This document shows positions 57,581 through 64,000 of a DNA stretch of 64,000 nucleotides, in pieces; position 1 is the stretch's first letter; each line of letters begins with the position of its first letter. A model generated the notes under the pieces. It was given only the letters and a program-made list of their open reading frames with translations. It had not been told where the DNA came from and searched no databases. Made by a program: the position numbers and the translations under genes. The stretch comes from a virus, in the IMG/VR virus record IMGVR_UViG_3300035703_000058, positions 1 through 64,000 of that record; one strand, written 5' to 3'.

Positions 57581-58565
57581 CGCGGCCTCGCAGTTCGCCG
57601 ACAGGGCGGCGCAGATAGAGGGCGAGGTCCAGCAACGGGCGGTGCCGATGCTTGGCGATCGTGGGCCCATGCTGGGCGATCAGCGGCAGCGCCTCTGCCC
57701 CGCCGCTGTAGGCGCCGCTGACGAGGGCCTCTTCGCGCACCCCCGCCAGCAACAGGGCCTCGATGGCTTCGATCAGCCGCGCGAGTGTCGGCGCCCTGTA
57801 GGTGATGCTCTGCCCGGCGAACCAGACGACCCGCGGCGCGCCCGGCCGCCACTGCTCGGGCATCGCGAAAAGCGCGCAATGCTTCTTCTCGACGCTCAGC
57901 ACGTTGGCGCCGAGGTGGCCGCCGTCGAGGTCGTCGCGCAGCAGGTGGCGACGCATCGCGGGCTTCTCGGCGTCGGTCATCGGGCGCCAGCGCGGCATGC
58001 CGTTCGGGTCGGGCAACGTGACGTGGTGCCAGACGAAGAACCGCTGCTCCAGCCCCGGAGCGAGGCGGTCGGCCGGGTAGGCGCCGACGTAGCGGACGGG
58101 GCCAACGTCGCCGGGCGCGACGCGCTGGCGGTCGAGCTGTGCGGCCCACGCATCCTCCGCGCTCTTCGGCGTCGCGGGCGTCCACAGCCCGATCGTGCCG
58201 TCCGCAAGCTCCAGCACGAGGCGCTTCTGTGCGGGCGCGCCGTCGATGCAGACCTCGGTGCGCCGGTTGCCCCGCCAGGCCAACGTGGCACGCTCCCGCA
58301 GACGCTCGGCCGCGAGCGACCCGGGCAACGCAAAGCCACTCGCCAGCGTCCACCCACAGGCGGCGCACAGGTGGGTCGCGTGGCCAGCCCGGGCGAAGTC
58401 ACGGGCCGGAAACGTGTCGGGCAGCAACCGCAGCGGCCACCCCTCGCCGGACGCATTCACCCCACACCACCAGCAGGGACCGGTGTAGGCGGTAAAATCG
58501 GGATGTGTGGGGCGGCCTGCGGCCTCCCACAGCACCCATGTCGCGCTCGGCATCATGTAGGCCAT
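57567..58565 (-). CDS. csf1: Type IV large subunit (Csf1, Cas8-like) with zinc finger
   Basis: The 332-aa protein (MAYMMPSATW) has a four-Cys zinc finger, CWWCG (C31, C34) and HLCAACG (C67, C70), the characteristic Csf1 N-terminal finger, with PARDFARAGHATH between. The C-terminal part is helical and includes ALLLAGVREEALVSGAYSG. The start at 58565 has only a weak ribosome binding site; ATGs at 58556 and 58553 are alternatives. As the large subunit it would recognise target DNA. Confidence 0.82.
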   Translation of the reverse strand: MAYMMPSATWVLWEAAGRPTHPDFTAYTGPCWWCGVNASGEGWPLRLLPDTFPARDFARAGHATHLCAACGWTLASGFALPGSLAAERLRERATLAWRGNRRTEVCIDGAPAQKRLVLELADGTIGLWTPATPKSAEDAWAAQLDRQRVAPGDVGPVRYVGAYPADRLAPGLEQRFFVWHHVTLPDPNGMPRWRPMTDAEKPAMRRHLLRDDLDGGHLGANVLSVEKKHCALFAMPEQWRPGAPRVVWFAGQSITYRAPTLARLIEAIEALLLAGVREEALVSGAYSGGAEALPLIAQHGPTIAKHRHRPLLDLALYLRRPVGELRGRDASP

Positions 58566-58596
58566 GTACCCCAACGGGCCACAACGCGCAACCCTG

Positions 58597-58947
58597 CTAC
58601 TCGGCGACCGACACCGCCCCCGCCAGCCACGGCCCAAGCGGCGGCGGCAGCTTCGCCGCGTACAGCGCCAGCACCGCGGCGTCCACCACCTCGTCGTGGC
58701 CGGCATCGCGCAGCCCACGCCCCAGCCCGGCGAGCGCCACCACCAACAGGGACAACAGATCCAGGTTAGCCCGCGCCGCAGACGCCAACAGGCGCCCGAT
58801 CGGGGTGTCGTCGAGCGTCATCCCGTAGACGACATCGGCGATGACGATGGCGTCGCGGGGGTCGTCGGGATCGTGGGGACCCAGCTCGGGCTGGGTCGCG
58901 CCAGGGCAACCGTGGATCAGGTCGGTCAACTCGCACAGGTCGTACAT
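58597..58947 (-). CDS. Small protein at the head of the type IV operon, 116 aa
   Basis: GAGGTG precedes the ATG at 58947 (MYDLCELTDLIHG). A helical middle (ANLDLLSLLVVALAGLGRGL, then VVDAAVLALYAAKLPP) follows an acidic N-terminus (HDPDDPRDAIVIADVV). It is the first gene of the operon, 31 bp upstream of csf1. Family not recognised; an extra subunit or regulator is possible. Confidence 0.6.
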   Translation of the reverse strand: MYDLCELTDLIHGCPGATQPELGPHDPDDPRDAIVIADVVYGMTLDDTPIGRLLASAARANLDLLSLLVVALAGLGRGLRDAGHDEVVDAAVLALYAAKLPPPLGPWLAGAVSVAE

Positions 58948-58977
58948 CGGCACCTCGTCTGGTACATGGCGCGAGCA

Positions 58978-59051
58978 GGCGAAGTGTGAATCTTTTTCTG
59001 CATGTTGGCGCGTTGGTTAGCTCGGCCATCGGACCGGTTGTACACTTCGCC
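58978..59051. repeat. 10-bp inverted repeat upstream of the type IV operon
   Basis: GGCGAAGTGT (58978-58987) and ACACTTCGCC (59042-59051) are perfect inverted copies separated by 54 bp. The gap 58948-59163 separates the operon (minus) from the lipoprotein gene (plus). The repeats may be operators for one or both promoters. No CRISPR-like repeat is present here. Confidence 0.45.
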
Positions 59052-59114
59052 AACGTTCGGCCTTTCCGCGTGGGGCCGTGAATGGCGCCGACCCCCGGTG
59101 CGTCTACGCGCGAC

Positions 59115-59143
59115 TTGCCACCAAAGGCTGTCCGGCGTAGAGT
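59115..59143 (+). promoter_or_regulatory. Sigma-70-type promoter of the lipoprotein gene
   Basis: TTGCCA (59115-59120) and TAGAGT (59138-59143) are separated by 17 bp, 21 bp before the ATG at 59164. AGGAG at 59154-59158 supplies the ribosome binding site. Confidence 0.5.
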
Positions 59144-59163
59144 GGCGGTCAAAAGGAGTCCCC

Positions 59164-59727
59164 ATGCTCACACTCGCTCTTCTCGCCCTGCTCGGATGCG
59201 CCCCCACCTGCAACGAGGTGGAGGGGGCGATCTGTGCGGACGACGTTCAGGCGCTGCAGGAGCGTATGGACCAGCTCGAAGCCGCTGGCGCCACCTACGC
59301 CTGGTTCGACCAGGACGGCGTCCAGGTGACCGATGGGCCGGAGCTGGTGTGGTTTGACGAGGCGGGGGTGCTTTGGCAGGTGGACGCCGATCGAGGCATC
59401 CCCGACGCCTACGCCACCGAATACGACGTGGCGGGAACGGTCTTCCACATGACCGAGGACTGCTCGGACCCCGGCTACTACGGCGGGTTGGCCTCGCCCA
59501 AGGTGGCCTTCTACAACGGGGACGCCCGCGACGATTACCCGGTCTACGTGCGCGATGCGTCACCCGACGAGATTTACGCCCGGGCCGTGGCTTACGAGGC
59601 CGATAGCGGCGAGTGCCGCGAGGGCGGGCCGAATCGTGACCAGCACCTGGTTCCGACGACCGAGCTGCACGAGATTGCCCGACCCGATGTGGTGTGGCCA
59701 GCCCCGCTCTACCCGAAGACCTTGTAG
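59164..59727 (+). CDS. Putative lipoprotein, 187 aa
   Basis: MLTLALLALLGCAPTC has a short hydrophobic signal and an LLGC lipobox (Cys12), so the protein would be exported and lipidated. After it come NEVEGAICADDVQALQERMDQLE, a coiled coil, and a Trp/Asp-rich domain (YAWFDQDGVQVTDGPELVWFDE). Its own promoter and opposite orientation to the genes on both sides mark it as a moron. A surface change during lysogeny, for instance superinfection exclusion, is plausible but unproven. Confidence 0.65.
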   Translation: MLTLALLALLGCAPTCNEVEGAICADDVQALQERMDQLEAAGATYAWFDQDGVQVTDGPELVWFDEAGVLWQVDADRGIPDAYATEYDVAGTVFHMTEDCSDPGYYGGLASPKVAFYNGDARDDYPVYVRDASPDEIYARAVAYEADSGECREGGPNRDQHLVPTTELHEIARPDVVWPAPLYPKTL

Positions 59728-59733
59728 CGGGGA

Positions 59734-60942
59734 CTACATTCCAGGCGCCTGGATGTGGCCCTCGGTGTACTCGACCGTCACGTCGGCTACCTTGCAGCCA
59801 CCGCCGGTCTTGTCCAGTATCAAACGCCAAAAGTAGTAGTACGTACTCGGATCCAGCGTTTGACTGATGGCCCCGGAATCAAACAACGTCCAGGCGCCCG
59901 TGGTTGCGAATTCGGTGGCCTCGGTGTAGTTGAGTAGCACGCCCTCCGCACCTGCTCCGTTTCTGGCCACCCTCACAAATTCCAAGCTGAGCTGGTCACC
60001 CGCGGCGTTGCGGTTGTAGCGCAACTTGATCTGGGTGATGGCCCGCCTCGCACCCGCATTGATCGCCGTAGTGGTGTTCACCGGCAGCACCAACGGCCGG
60101 ATGAGCGGCACATAGGTGCCGTCGGTGGGCTCCACATACGGAGGTGTCGCGCCCACGAACATCGTCAGCGTGCCATAGGCGCCTGACCCATCCTGGATCA
60201 TGCTCACCCACCCACCCGCATAGGGCGAGATATCCAGCTCAAAGGTCTGTACGCTGGAGTAACGGACGAAGGTGTTGTCGACCGCGTACGGCTCCAAGGT
60301 CACACCCTCGTTGGCGGTCAGGAGTCCCGCCGCCGTGAGGGCCGCCTGCACGTTCACGCTGCCATCCACGTCCAGGTTCGCCACCCCCGCCCCGGTGTTC
60401 CGCACGTAGAGGGTCTGGTTGGAGCCGCTGCTGACCTCGAAGGCCCAGGCCGCCGACGCCGCCAGCGTAGACCGCCACACGCCGCCGACCAGCTCCAGCT
60501 CCACCCGCGTCGCCGAGCCGATGGCGTCAACCTGCAGGATGACCGCCTCGGCGAGCGAGGCACCAACCCCGATCGTCGCGGTGTTGTCGCTGGCCCGCCC
60601 GGCGTCTCGGAACTCCAGCCGCCCGCCCTGACCGGCCCCGGTGCCCTCGCCGCGGATGACGACGGAGTCGCACACGATGTCCTCATGCGACCCGTCGGCG
60701 ATGGCGCCGCCGAAGGCGTCGGTGGTGTTGGCGGTGTAGTGCTCTTCGGCGAAGGGGGTGCCAGCCTCGTTGGTGAGCCACTCCAGATACTCCCCGATCT
60801 CGTAGAGCGCGCGGTTGAGTTGCGAGGCCGTCAGCAGGTCGTAGCTGGCGTAGCCGTCCAGCCGGAGCTGGTTGGGCAGCACGGTGGAGGCGGGTGGCGA
60901 CGTGGTGGCCCACTGGAAGACGGAAAAGGCGGGGATGGCCAC
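59734..60942 (-). CDS. Tail fibre / receptor-binding-like protein, 402 aa (GTG start)
   Basis: The GTG at 60942 follows AGGAG (MAIPAFSVFQW). The N-terminus (SYDLLTASQLNRALYEIGEYLEWL) is a helical attachment part; then come beta-rich repeats (ASDNTATIGVGASLAE, LEPYAVDNTFVRYSS) and a C-terminal domain (GGWVSMIQDGSG, STYYYFWRLILD). The place after the gpI-like gene fits a fibre. It ends 6 bp from the lipoprotein gene's stop. Confidence 0.7.
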   Translation of the reverse strand: MAIPAFSVFQWATTSPPASTVLPNQLRLDGYASYDLLTASQLNRALYEIGEYLEWLTNEAGTPFAEEHYTANTTDAFGGAIADGSHEDIVCDSVVIRGEGTGAGQGGRLEFRDAGRASDNTATIGVGASLAEAVILQVDAIGSATRVELELVGGVWRSTLAASAAWAFEVSSGSNQTLYVRNTGAGVANLDVDGSVNVQAALTAAGLLTANEGVTLEPYAVDNTFVRYSSVQTFELDISPYAGGWVSMIQDGSGAYGTLTMFVGATPPYVEPTDGTYVPLIRPLVLPVNTTTAINAGARRAITQIKLRYNRNAAGDQLSLEFVRVARNGAGAEGVLLNYTEATEFATTGAWTLFDSGAISQTLDPSTYYYFWRLILDKTGGGCKVADVTVEYTEGHIQAPGM

Positions 60943-60950
60943 GGGGGCTC

Positions 60951-61538
60951 CTACGGGTAGAGTTGGCGGGAGAGGGCGCCCGCGCCGAACCCGGCGGGGG
61001 TGGCGTTGGCGGGGGACTCGAAGCCGACCGGGCTGGCGGTGTACTCGACCAGCAGCATGGTCACCCCGGCGGGCTTGATGGCGACCATGAAGCGCATCAC
61101 CCGGCCCAGCAGGGCGTCGGCCAGCGGGGTGGAGCGCCCGAAGTACAACCGAAACCCGGCGGCGAACATGTCGTAGTGGACCGCCACGCAGGGCGCGGCG
61201 ATCAGCTCCAGGATGGCCAGCAGCTCGTCCGGTGTGCCGTTGCACTTCCTGGCGAGCAGACGCGCGGCGATGAAGCGCCGGTAGTCGGCGTCGTCCAGCC
61301 CTTCGCGGCGCTCGCCGACGATGGACCCGAGCAGGTCCAGGTCCGCGTCGTTGGCGGTGTCAAGCCCGAGCGCCAGGGCCCGGGCGGCGATCTCGTCCTC
61401 CAGCACCTGACAGCCGTGGGCGAGCGCGCGGACGAACGCCTCCAGGCGCGGCTTGCCATACAGGCCGGCGGGCAGGTTGTTGACGGCGGCGTCGCCGATG
61501 AGGAGGTTGTGTACCAGCTCGTAGGTGTCGGAGGCCAT
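60951..61538 (-). CDS. Baseplate protein (gpI/DUF2612-like), 195 aa
   Basis: TGATG coupling with the gpJ-like gene. The helical protein has LHNLL-type NLLIGDAAVNNLPAG, DLDLLGSIVGERREG and DDADYRRFIAARLLARKCNGTPDELLAILELIAAP, typical of DUF2612/gpI proteins linking baseplate and fibre. Confidence 0.75.
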   Translation of the reverse strand: MASDTYELVHNLLIGDAAVNNLPAGLYGKPRLEAFVRALAHGCQVLEDEIAARALALGLDTANDADLDLLGSIVGERREGLDDADYRRFIAARLLARKCNGTPDELLAILELIAAPCVAVHYDMFAAGFRLYFGRSTPLADALLGRVMRFMVAIKPAGVTMLLVEYTASPVGFESPANATPAGFGAGALSRQLYP

Positions 61539-62725
61539 CAGGTCGTGACGCTCGCGGTGCCGTTGAGGGTGCAGCGCTCGTAGAGGTTCGGGGTGACGAC
61601 GGCGGCGCCGTTGAGGGTGATGGCGCTGACGCGGCGGACGCCGGTCACCCGCATGATGGCGGTGTCGTCTTCGTCGTCGTTGCGACCGGCCTTGAGGTCG
61701 TCGTCGGTGATCTCCTCACCGATGGCGGCATCGGCGAAGTAGGCGGCCACGGCGTCTTTGACGGCTTGCGAGACGTCGGCCAGCACGTAGCCGGTGTCCA
61801 GCACCACCGTGACGGCGACCGTCACCGACAGATCGGCGACGTCATCCCACCGAACTGTTTTCGTCAGCCCATCGCCGCCCGTGATGGTGACGACGTTGTC
61901 GCTCCCGTTGGTCTTGATGCCCGCGGCCAGCCGCTCATAGACGGTCTCGGCGATCTCTTCCTTCTGCGCCGTCGTGAGGTCGGCGCCGGGCGGATCGAGG
62001 ATGATGGCGATGGACTGTGGGTCAAGGTTGACGCCGCCGGTCGTCACCGAGGCGGCGGTGTCGTTCTCGATGACGATGGCCGTGTCGATGTAGTCGAGGT
62101 CGGTCAACGCGGCCCGGATGGCGTTCGTTGAGCCCGACCCGGCGAACTGCAGCGAGGCCGCCTGTCGCAGCCGGTAGGCGCTGTCCGTCTCCAGGGCGCG
62201 GCCCGCGGTGGCGGCGGCCGCGTTGGACACCGCGGTCCAGCCGGAGACCGGCGTCACGATGGTGTCGATCTCGGTGGCGAGCGCGGCCACCGCCCCGGCT
62301 TCGACGGCCTGCACGGTCGCCGACACGGTGCCCCCGCCGCCGATGGTGGCGTCGTCGGTCAGCGCCCACCGGGCCGCGCCGTCGGTGCCGCCGCCCTCAA
62401 CAATCTTGCCCTGTGGGATGACGGTGCCGGCGGTGCCGGTGAGGGTAACGGTCGCCGTCGAGTGGGTGGCCTGGTTGCGGGCGATGCCACGAAGGGCGCC
62501 GATGCCGTCGAGCTGCGTACCCTGCGCGGAGTCGGGGTCAAGCTGGTCGTTGAGCGACTGCAGGGCTTCGCCAAGGTTGCCCAGCTCGTTGGCGAGCACC
62601 GCGAAGAGCACATCGAGCAGATCGCCGCGCCCGACCTCCACGGTGCCGCCGTTGGCGTCGGCGGCGAAGGCGGAGCGCATTGCGGTGTCGAAGTCGGTCG
62701 CGCGGGGCGCGGAGTAGCTGGCCAT
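61538..62725 (-). CDS. Baseplate J-like protein (gpJ)
   Basis: The 395-aa protein shows the gpJ plan: GDLLDVLFAVLANELGNLGEAL, QGTQLDGIGALRGIARNQAT, a beta domain with TVIPQGKIVEGGG, VTPVSGWTAVSNAAAATAGRALETDSAYRLRQA (the conserved NP-x-G-W-like block) and VTITGGDGLTKTV. It is a wedge component of the baseplate. Confidence 0.85.
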   Translation of the reverse strand: MASYSAPRATDFDTAMRSAFAADANGGTVEVGRGDLLDVLFAVLANELGNLGEALQSLNDQLDPDSAQGTQLDGIGALRGIARNQATHSTATVTLTGTAGTVIPQGKIVEGGGTDGAARWALTDDATIGGGGTVSATVQAVEAGAVAALATEIDTIVTPVSGWTAVSNAAAATAGRALETDSAYRLRQAASLQFAGSGSTNAIRAALTDLDYIDTAIVIENDTAASVTTGGVNLDPQSIAIILDPPGADLTTAQKEEIAETVYERLAAGIKTNGSDNVVTITGGDGLTKTVRWDDVADLSVTVAVTVVLDTGYVLADVSQAVKDAVAAYFADAAIGEEITDDDLKAGRNDDEDDTAIMRVTGVRRVSAITLNGAAVVTPNLYERCTLNGTASVTT

Positions 62726-62731
62726 GGTGTC

Positions 62732-63157
62732 CTATGGCGCCGTGGGCGCCACCACGATGGCGCGCGGGCGAATGGTGATGGCGGGGTAGGTGTTGCCGCC
62801 GACCGCCGTGGGCGTCGCGACGATCTCCAGGTGCGTGCCGTCGGCGGTGACGGCGTTGCCGGTCACGGTGAGCAGGCCGGTGGTGCGGTTGAGGCTGCCG
62901 GTCCAGTCGGAGACGCTGACGACGCCGACGGTCTCCCGGACTTCGCGGCGGACCCGGGCCACGATGGCGTCCACGGCGACCGGCTTCGTGGTGAGCCAGA
63001 CCACGTACGGGAGGCCCTTCGTGGCGTCGCGCAGGCCCTCACCGAGATGGGTCGTGAGCCGGATGTAGACGCGCTGCGCGACCAGCTCGGCGCCGACGTG
63101 GGGCCGGCCATACAGCGGCAGATCGCCATCGGTGTCCAGCGCAAGGTCAATCGGCAT
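62732..63157 (-). CDS. Baseplate wedge protein (gp25/gpW-like), 141 aa
   Basis: The protein (MPIDLALDTDGDLPLYG) has QRVYIRLTTHLGEGLRDATKGLPYVVW, the core of the gp25-like family that nucleates sheath on the baseplate, and RVRREVRETVGVVSV, NGxxxx-type C-terminal strands. There is no lysozyme catalytic set, so it is structural. It starts next to the strong hairpin at 63161-63198. Confidence 0.75.
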   Translation of the reverse strand: MPIDLALDTDGDLPLYGRPHVGAELVAQRVYIRLTTHLGEGLRDATKGLPYVVWLTTKPVAVDAIVARVRREVRETVGVVSVSDWTGSLNRTTGLLTVTGNAVTADGTHLEIVATPTAVGGNTYPAITIRPRAIVVAPTAP

Positions 63158-63160
63158 GGT

Positions 63161-63198
63161 GGGGGGCTATCGCGCCTCGCGGCCCGCGATAGCCCCCC
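63161..63198. repeat. Perfect 14-bp inverted repeat (hairpin) between divergent tail genes
   Basis: GGGGGGCTATCGCG (63161-63174) and CGCGATAGCCCCCC (63185-63198) pair fully around a 10-nt loop. It lies only 3 bp before the wedge start codon and 19 bp before the plus-strand GTG. No T-tract follows on either side, so it is not a simple terminator. It could block ribosome access, stop transcription or be a protein-binding site. Confidence 0.75.
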
Positions 63199-63217
63199 GG
63201 CAGACCCGGAGCAGCGC

Positions 63218-64000
63218 GTGGCCTCGCTACCCCAGAACGTGAACATCATCGGTGAGCTGTCAGCGTGCCGCCGGCCATCGTGGACCCGGCTGGTGACGAC
63301 GGCTATCACGTCGGCGCCCGATGCCGCCGACGATGGCGTCAGCCTCGCCGACGCCGCGAGCCCGGCGTCGCGCATCATGATCTGCCTACGTGAAGACGTG
63401 TGGCGCCGCACCGCCCGGGTGACGGTGACGACCCGTGACGCCGCGACCAACTACACGGTCACCGTCAACGGCACCGCCATCGCCACCACCACCGGCGCCT
63501 TCGCCACCAACGACGCCATCCTCGTTGAGCTGAAGGCGAAGATCGCCGCCGATGCGACCGTGGGCGGCGCTGCGGCCACGCCGATCGTCACCAGCTACCT
63601 CGTCGACAGCAACGGATCGACCACCGTGGGCACCGCCGGGGGCGGCAACGCCGCGGTGGCGCTCATCGTCATCGGGCTGGCACAGACCGACTACTCGATC
63701 GCCGTCTCGGCGGGCGGCACCGGCGTGCTCGCCTGCAAAGCGGATCCGCTGACCGCCACTGCCTACATCTACGTGACCGCCGATGGCGTCGCCAACGGCG
63801 CCACCACGAACAAGCCCGCTACGACGGATTGGGCGCTCATCGACGATGGGTCGAAGTCGGTCACCTACCGCGGGTTGGCCCTGAACCTCAACACGGGCGG
63901 CTGGGAACGCCTGCATGTCGAGCTGGGCTCCATCGCCGGACACGCCAGCGACGGCGGCTCCGTCACCTACACCGACACCAACTCCCCCCAGGTCTTCATC
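63218..64000 (+). CDS. Partial phage structural protein running off the right edge
   Basis: The GTG at 63218 follows GGAG; the frame is open for 261 codons to the end. It begins MASLPQNVNIIGELSAC; the middle is beta-rich with Thr/Ala/Gly (ATNYTVTVNGTAIATTTG; LIVIGLAQTDYSIAVSAGG), a composition like the cement protein and other virion proteins of this phage. The N-terminal part (DAASPASRIMICLREDVWRR) is different. A tail or head surface protein is likely; family not recognised. Confidence 0.6.
   Translation, partial: MASLPQNVNIIGELSACRRPSWTRLVTTAITSAPDAADDGVSLADAASPASRIMICLREDVWRRTARVTVTTRDAATNYTVTVNGTAIATTTGAFATNDAILVELKAKIAADATVGGAAATPIVTSYLVDSNGSTTVGTAGGGNAAVALIVIGLAQTDYSIAVSAGGTGVLACKADPLTATAYIYVTADGVANGATTNKPATTDWALIDDGSKSVTYRGLALNLNTGGWERLHVELGSIAGHASDGGSVTYTDTNSPQVFI

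Noticed and set aside
51236-58565. Type IV-A or other dinG-bearing subtype
   Set aside because: No helicase with DinG motifs is encoded in or near the operon, while a CysH-like gene is; this fits IV-B.
59008-59060. tRNA-like stretch (GTTGGTTAGCTC)
   Set aside because: It resembles a D-arm only; there is no T-arm TTCGAAT or matching acceptor stem.
50767-59163. CRISPR array
   Set aside because: No direct repeats with regular spacing were seen in the intergenic gaps around the type IV operon; only a 10-bp inverted repeat is present.
62732-63157. Endolysin (gp25 is sometimes called lysozyme)
   Set aside because: No catalytic Glu motif; the sequence fits the structural wedge family. No lysis gene is identifiable in the window.
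1-64000. Insertion sequences or transposases
   Set aside because: No transposase motif or terminal inverted repeat with target duplication was seen; the only recombinase found is the tyrosine integrase.

Overview
The window is a high-GC (about two thirds G+C), almost fully coding stretch of a temperate, contractile-tailed phage (or prophage). Genes overlap by ATGA, GTGA, TTGA or TGATG at most junctions. The tyrosine integrase, a divergent CI/Cro-type switch, terminase, DUF1073-type portal, DUF3383 sheath and DUF3277 tube show a temperate myovirus. The host is probably a high-GC Gram-negative bacterium: a lipoprotein with a lipobox hints at this and a Myxococcota-like host is possible, but the sequence does not prove it. 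The window opens inside one gene and closes inside another, so it is part of a larger genome.

Region 1 (1-20956, minus strand) is the early/accessory arm. From its promoter at 20981-21009 inward it holds small hypothetical and zinc-ribbon proteins, a nucleotidyltransferase-like protein, an RDF-like protein, a Cas4/AddB-like Fe-S nuclease, a DnaQ-like exonuclease, a protein with an SSB-like tail, two sigma-like factors, a Gp37/Gp68 (DUF5131) protein, a metallopeptidase-like protein, an Xis-like HTH protein plus integrase, an XRE regulator and a Mom-like DNA modification protein.

Region 2 (20957-32536) is the switch and replication module. Divergent repressor genes are followed on the plus strand by a RecU-like resolvase, three DNA methyltransferases (Dam-like, DPPY-class, C5) with a DUF1643 protein, a replication initiator carrying an iteron cluster inside its own gene, DnaB, two small paralogues and a third sigma-like protein.

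Region 3 (32533-50766, plus strand) is packaging and morphogenesis: TerS, TerL, a portal fused to a 2H phosphoesterase (Acb1-like), MuF-like protein, DUF2213 protease/scaffold, cement protein, capsid, neck proteins, sheath, tube, tail chaperone with a programmed -1 frameshift, tape measure, baseplate, hub and spike. One small ribbon-helix-helix gene runs against this direction. A tRNA-Met(CAT) gene ends the region.

Region 4 (50877-58947, minus strand) is the most striking part. An operon reads csf1(cas8)-cas11-csf2(cas7)-csf3(cas5)-DNA methyltransferase-unknown-ibrA-ibrB-cysH-HTH: a type IV-B CRISPR-Cas effector locus inside a phage, with no array, no cas6, no dinG and no adaptation genes, joined to two PAPS-reductase-family proteins and a ParB-like protein. 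It sits between the spike gene and the rest of the baseplate/tail-fibre genes.

Region 5 (59164-64000) has a plus-strand lipoprotein gene, then minus-strand tail fibre, gpI-like, gpJ-like and gp25-like baseplate genes, a strong 14-bp hairpin and the start of a plus-strand structural gene running off the end.
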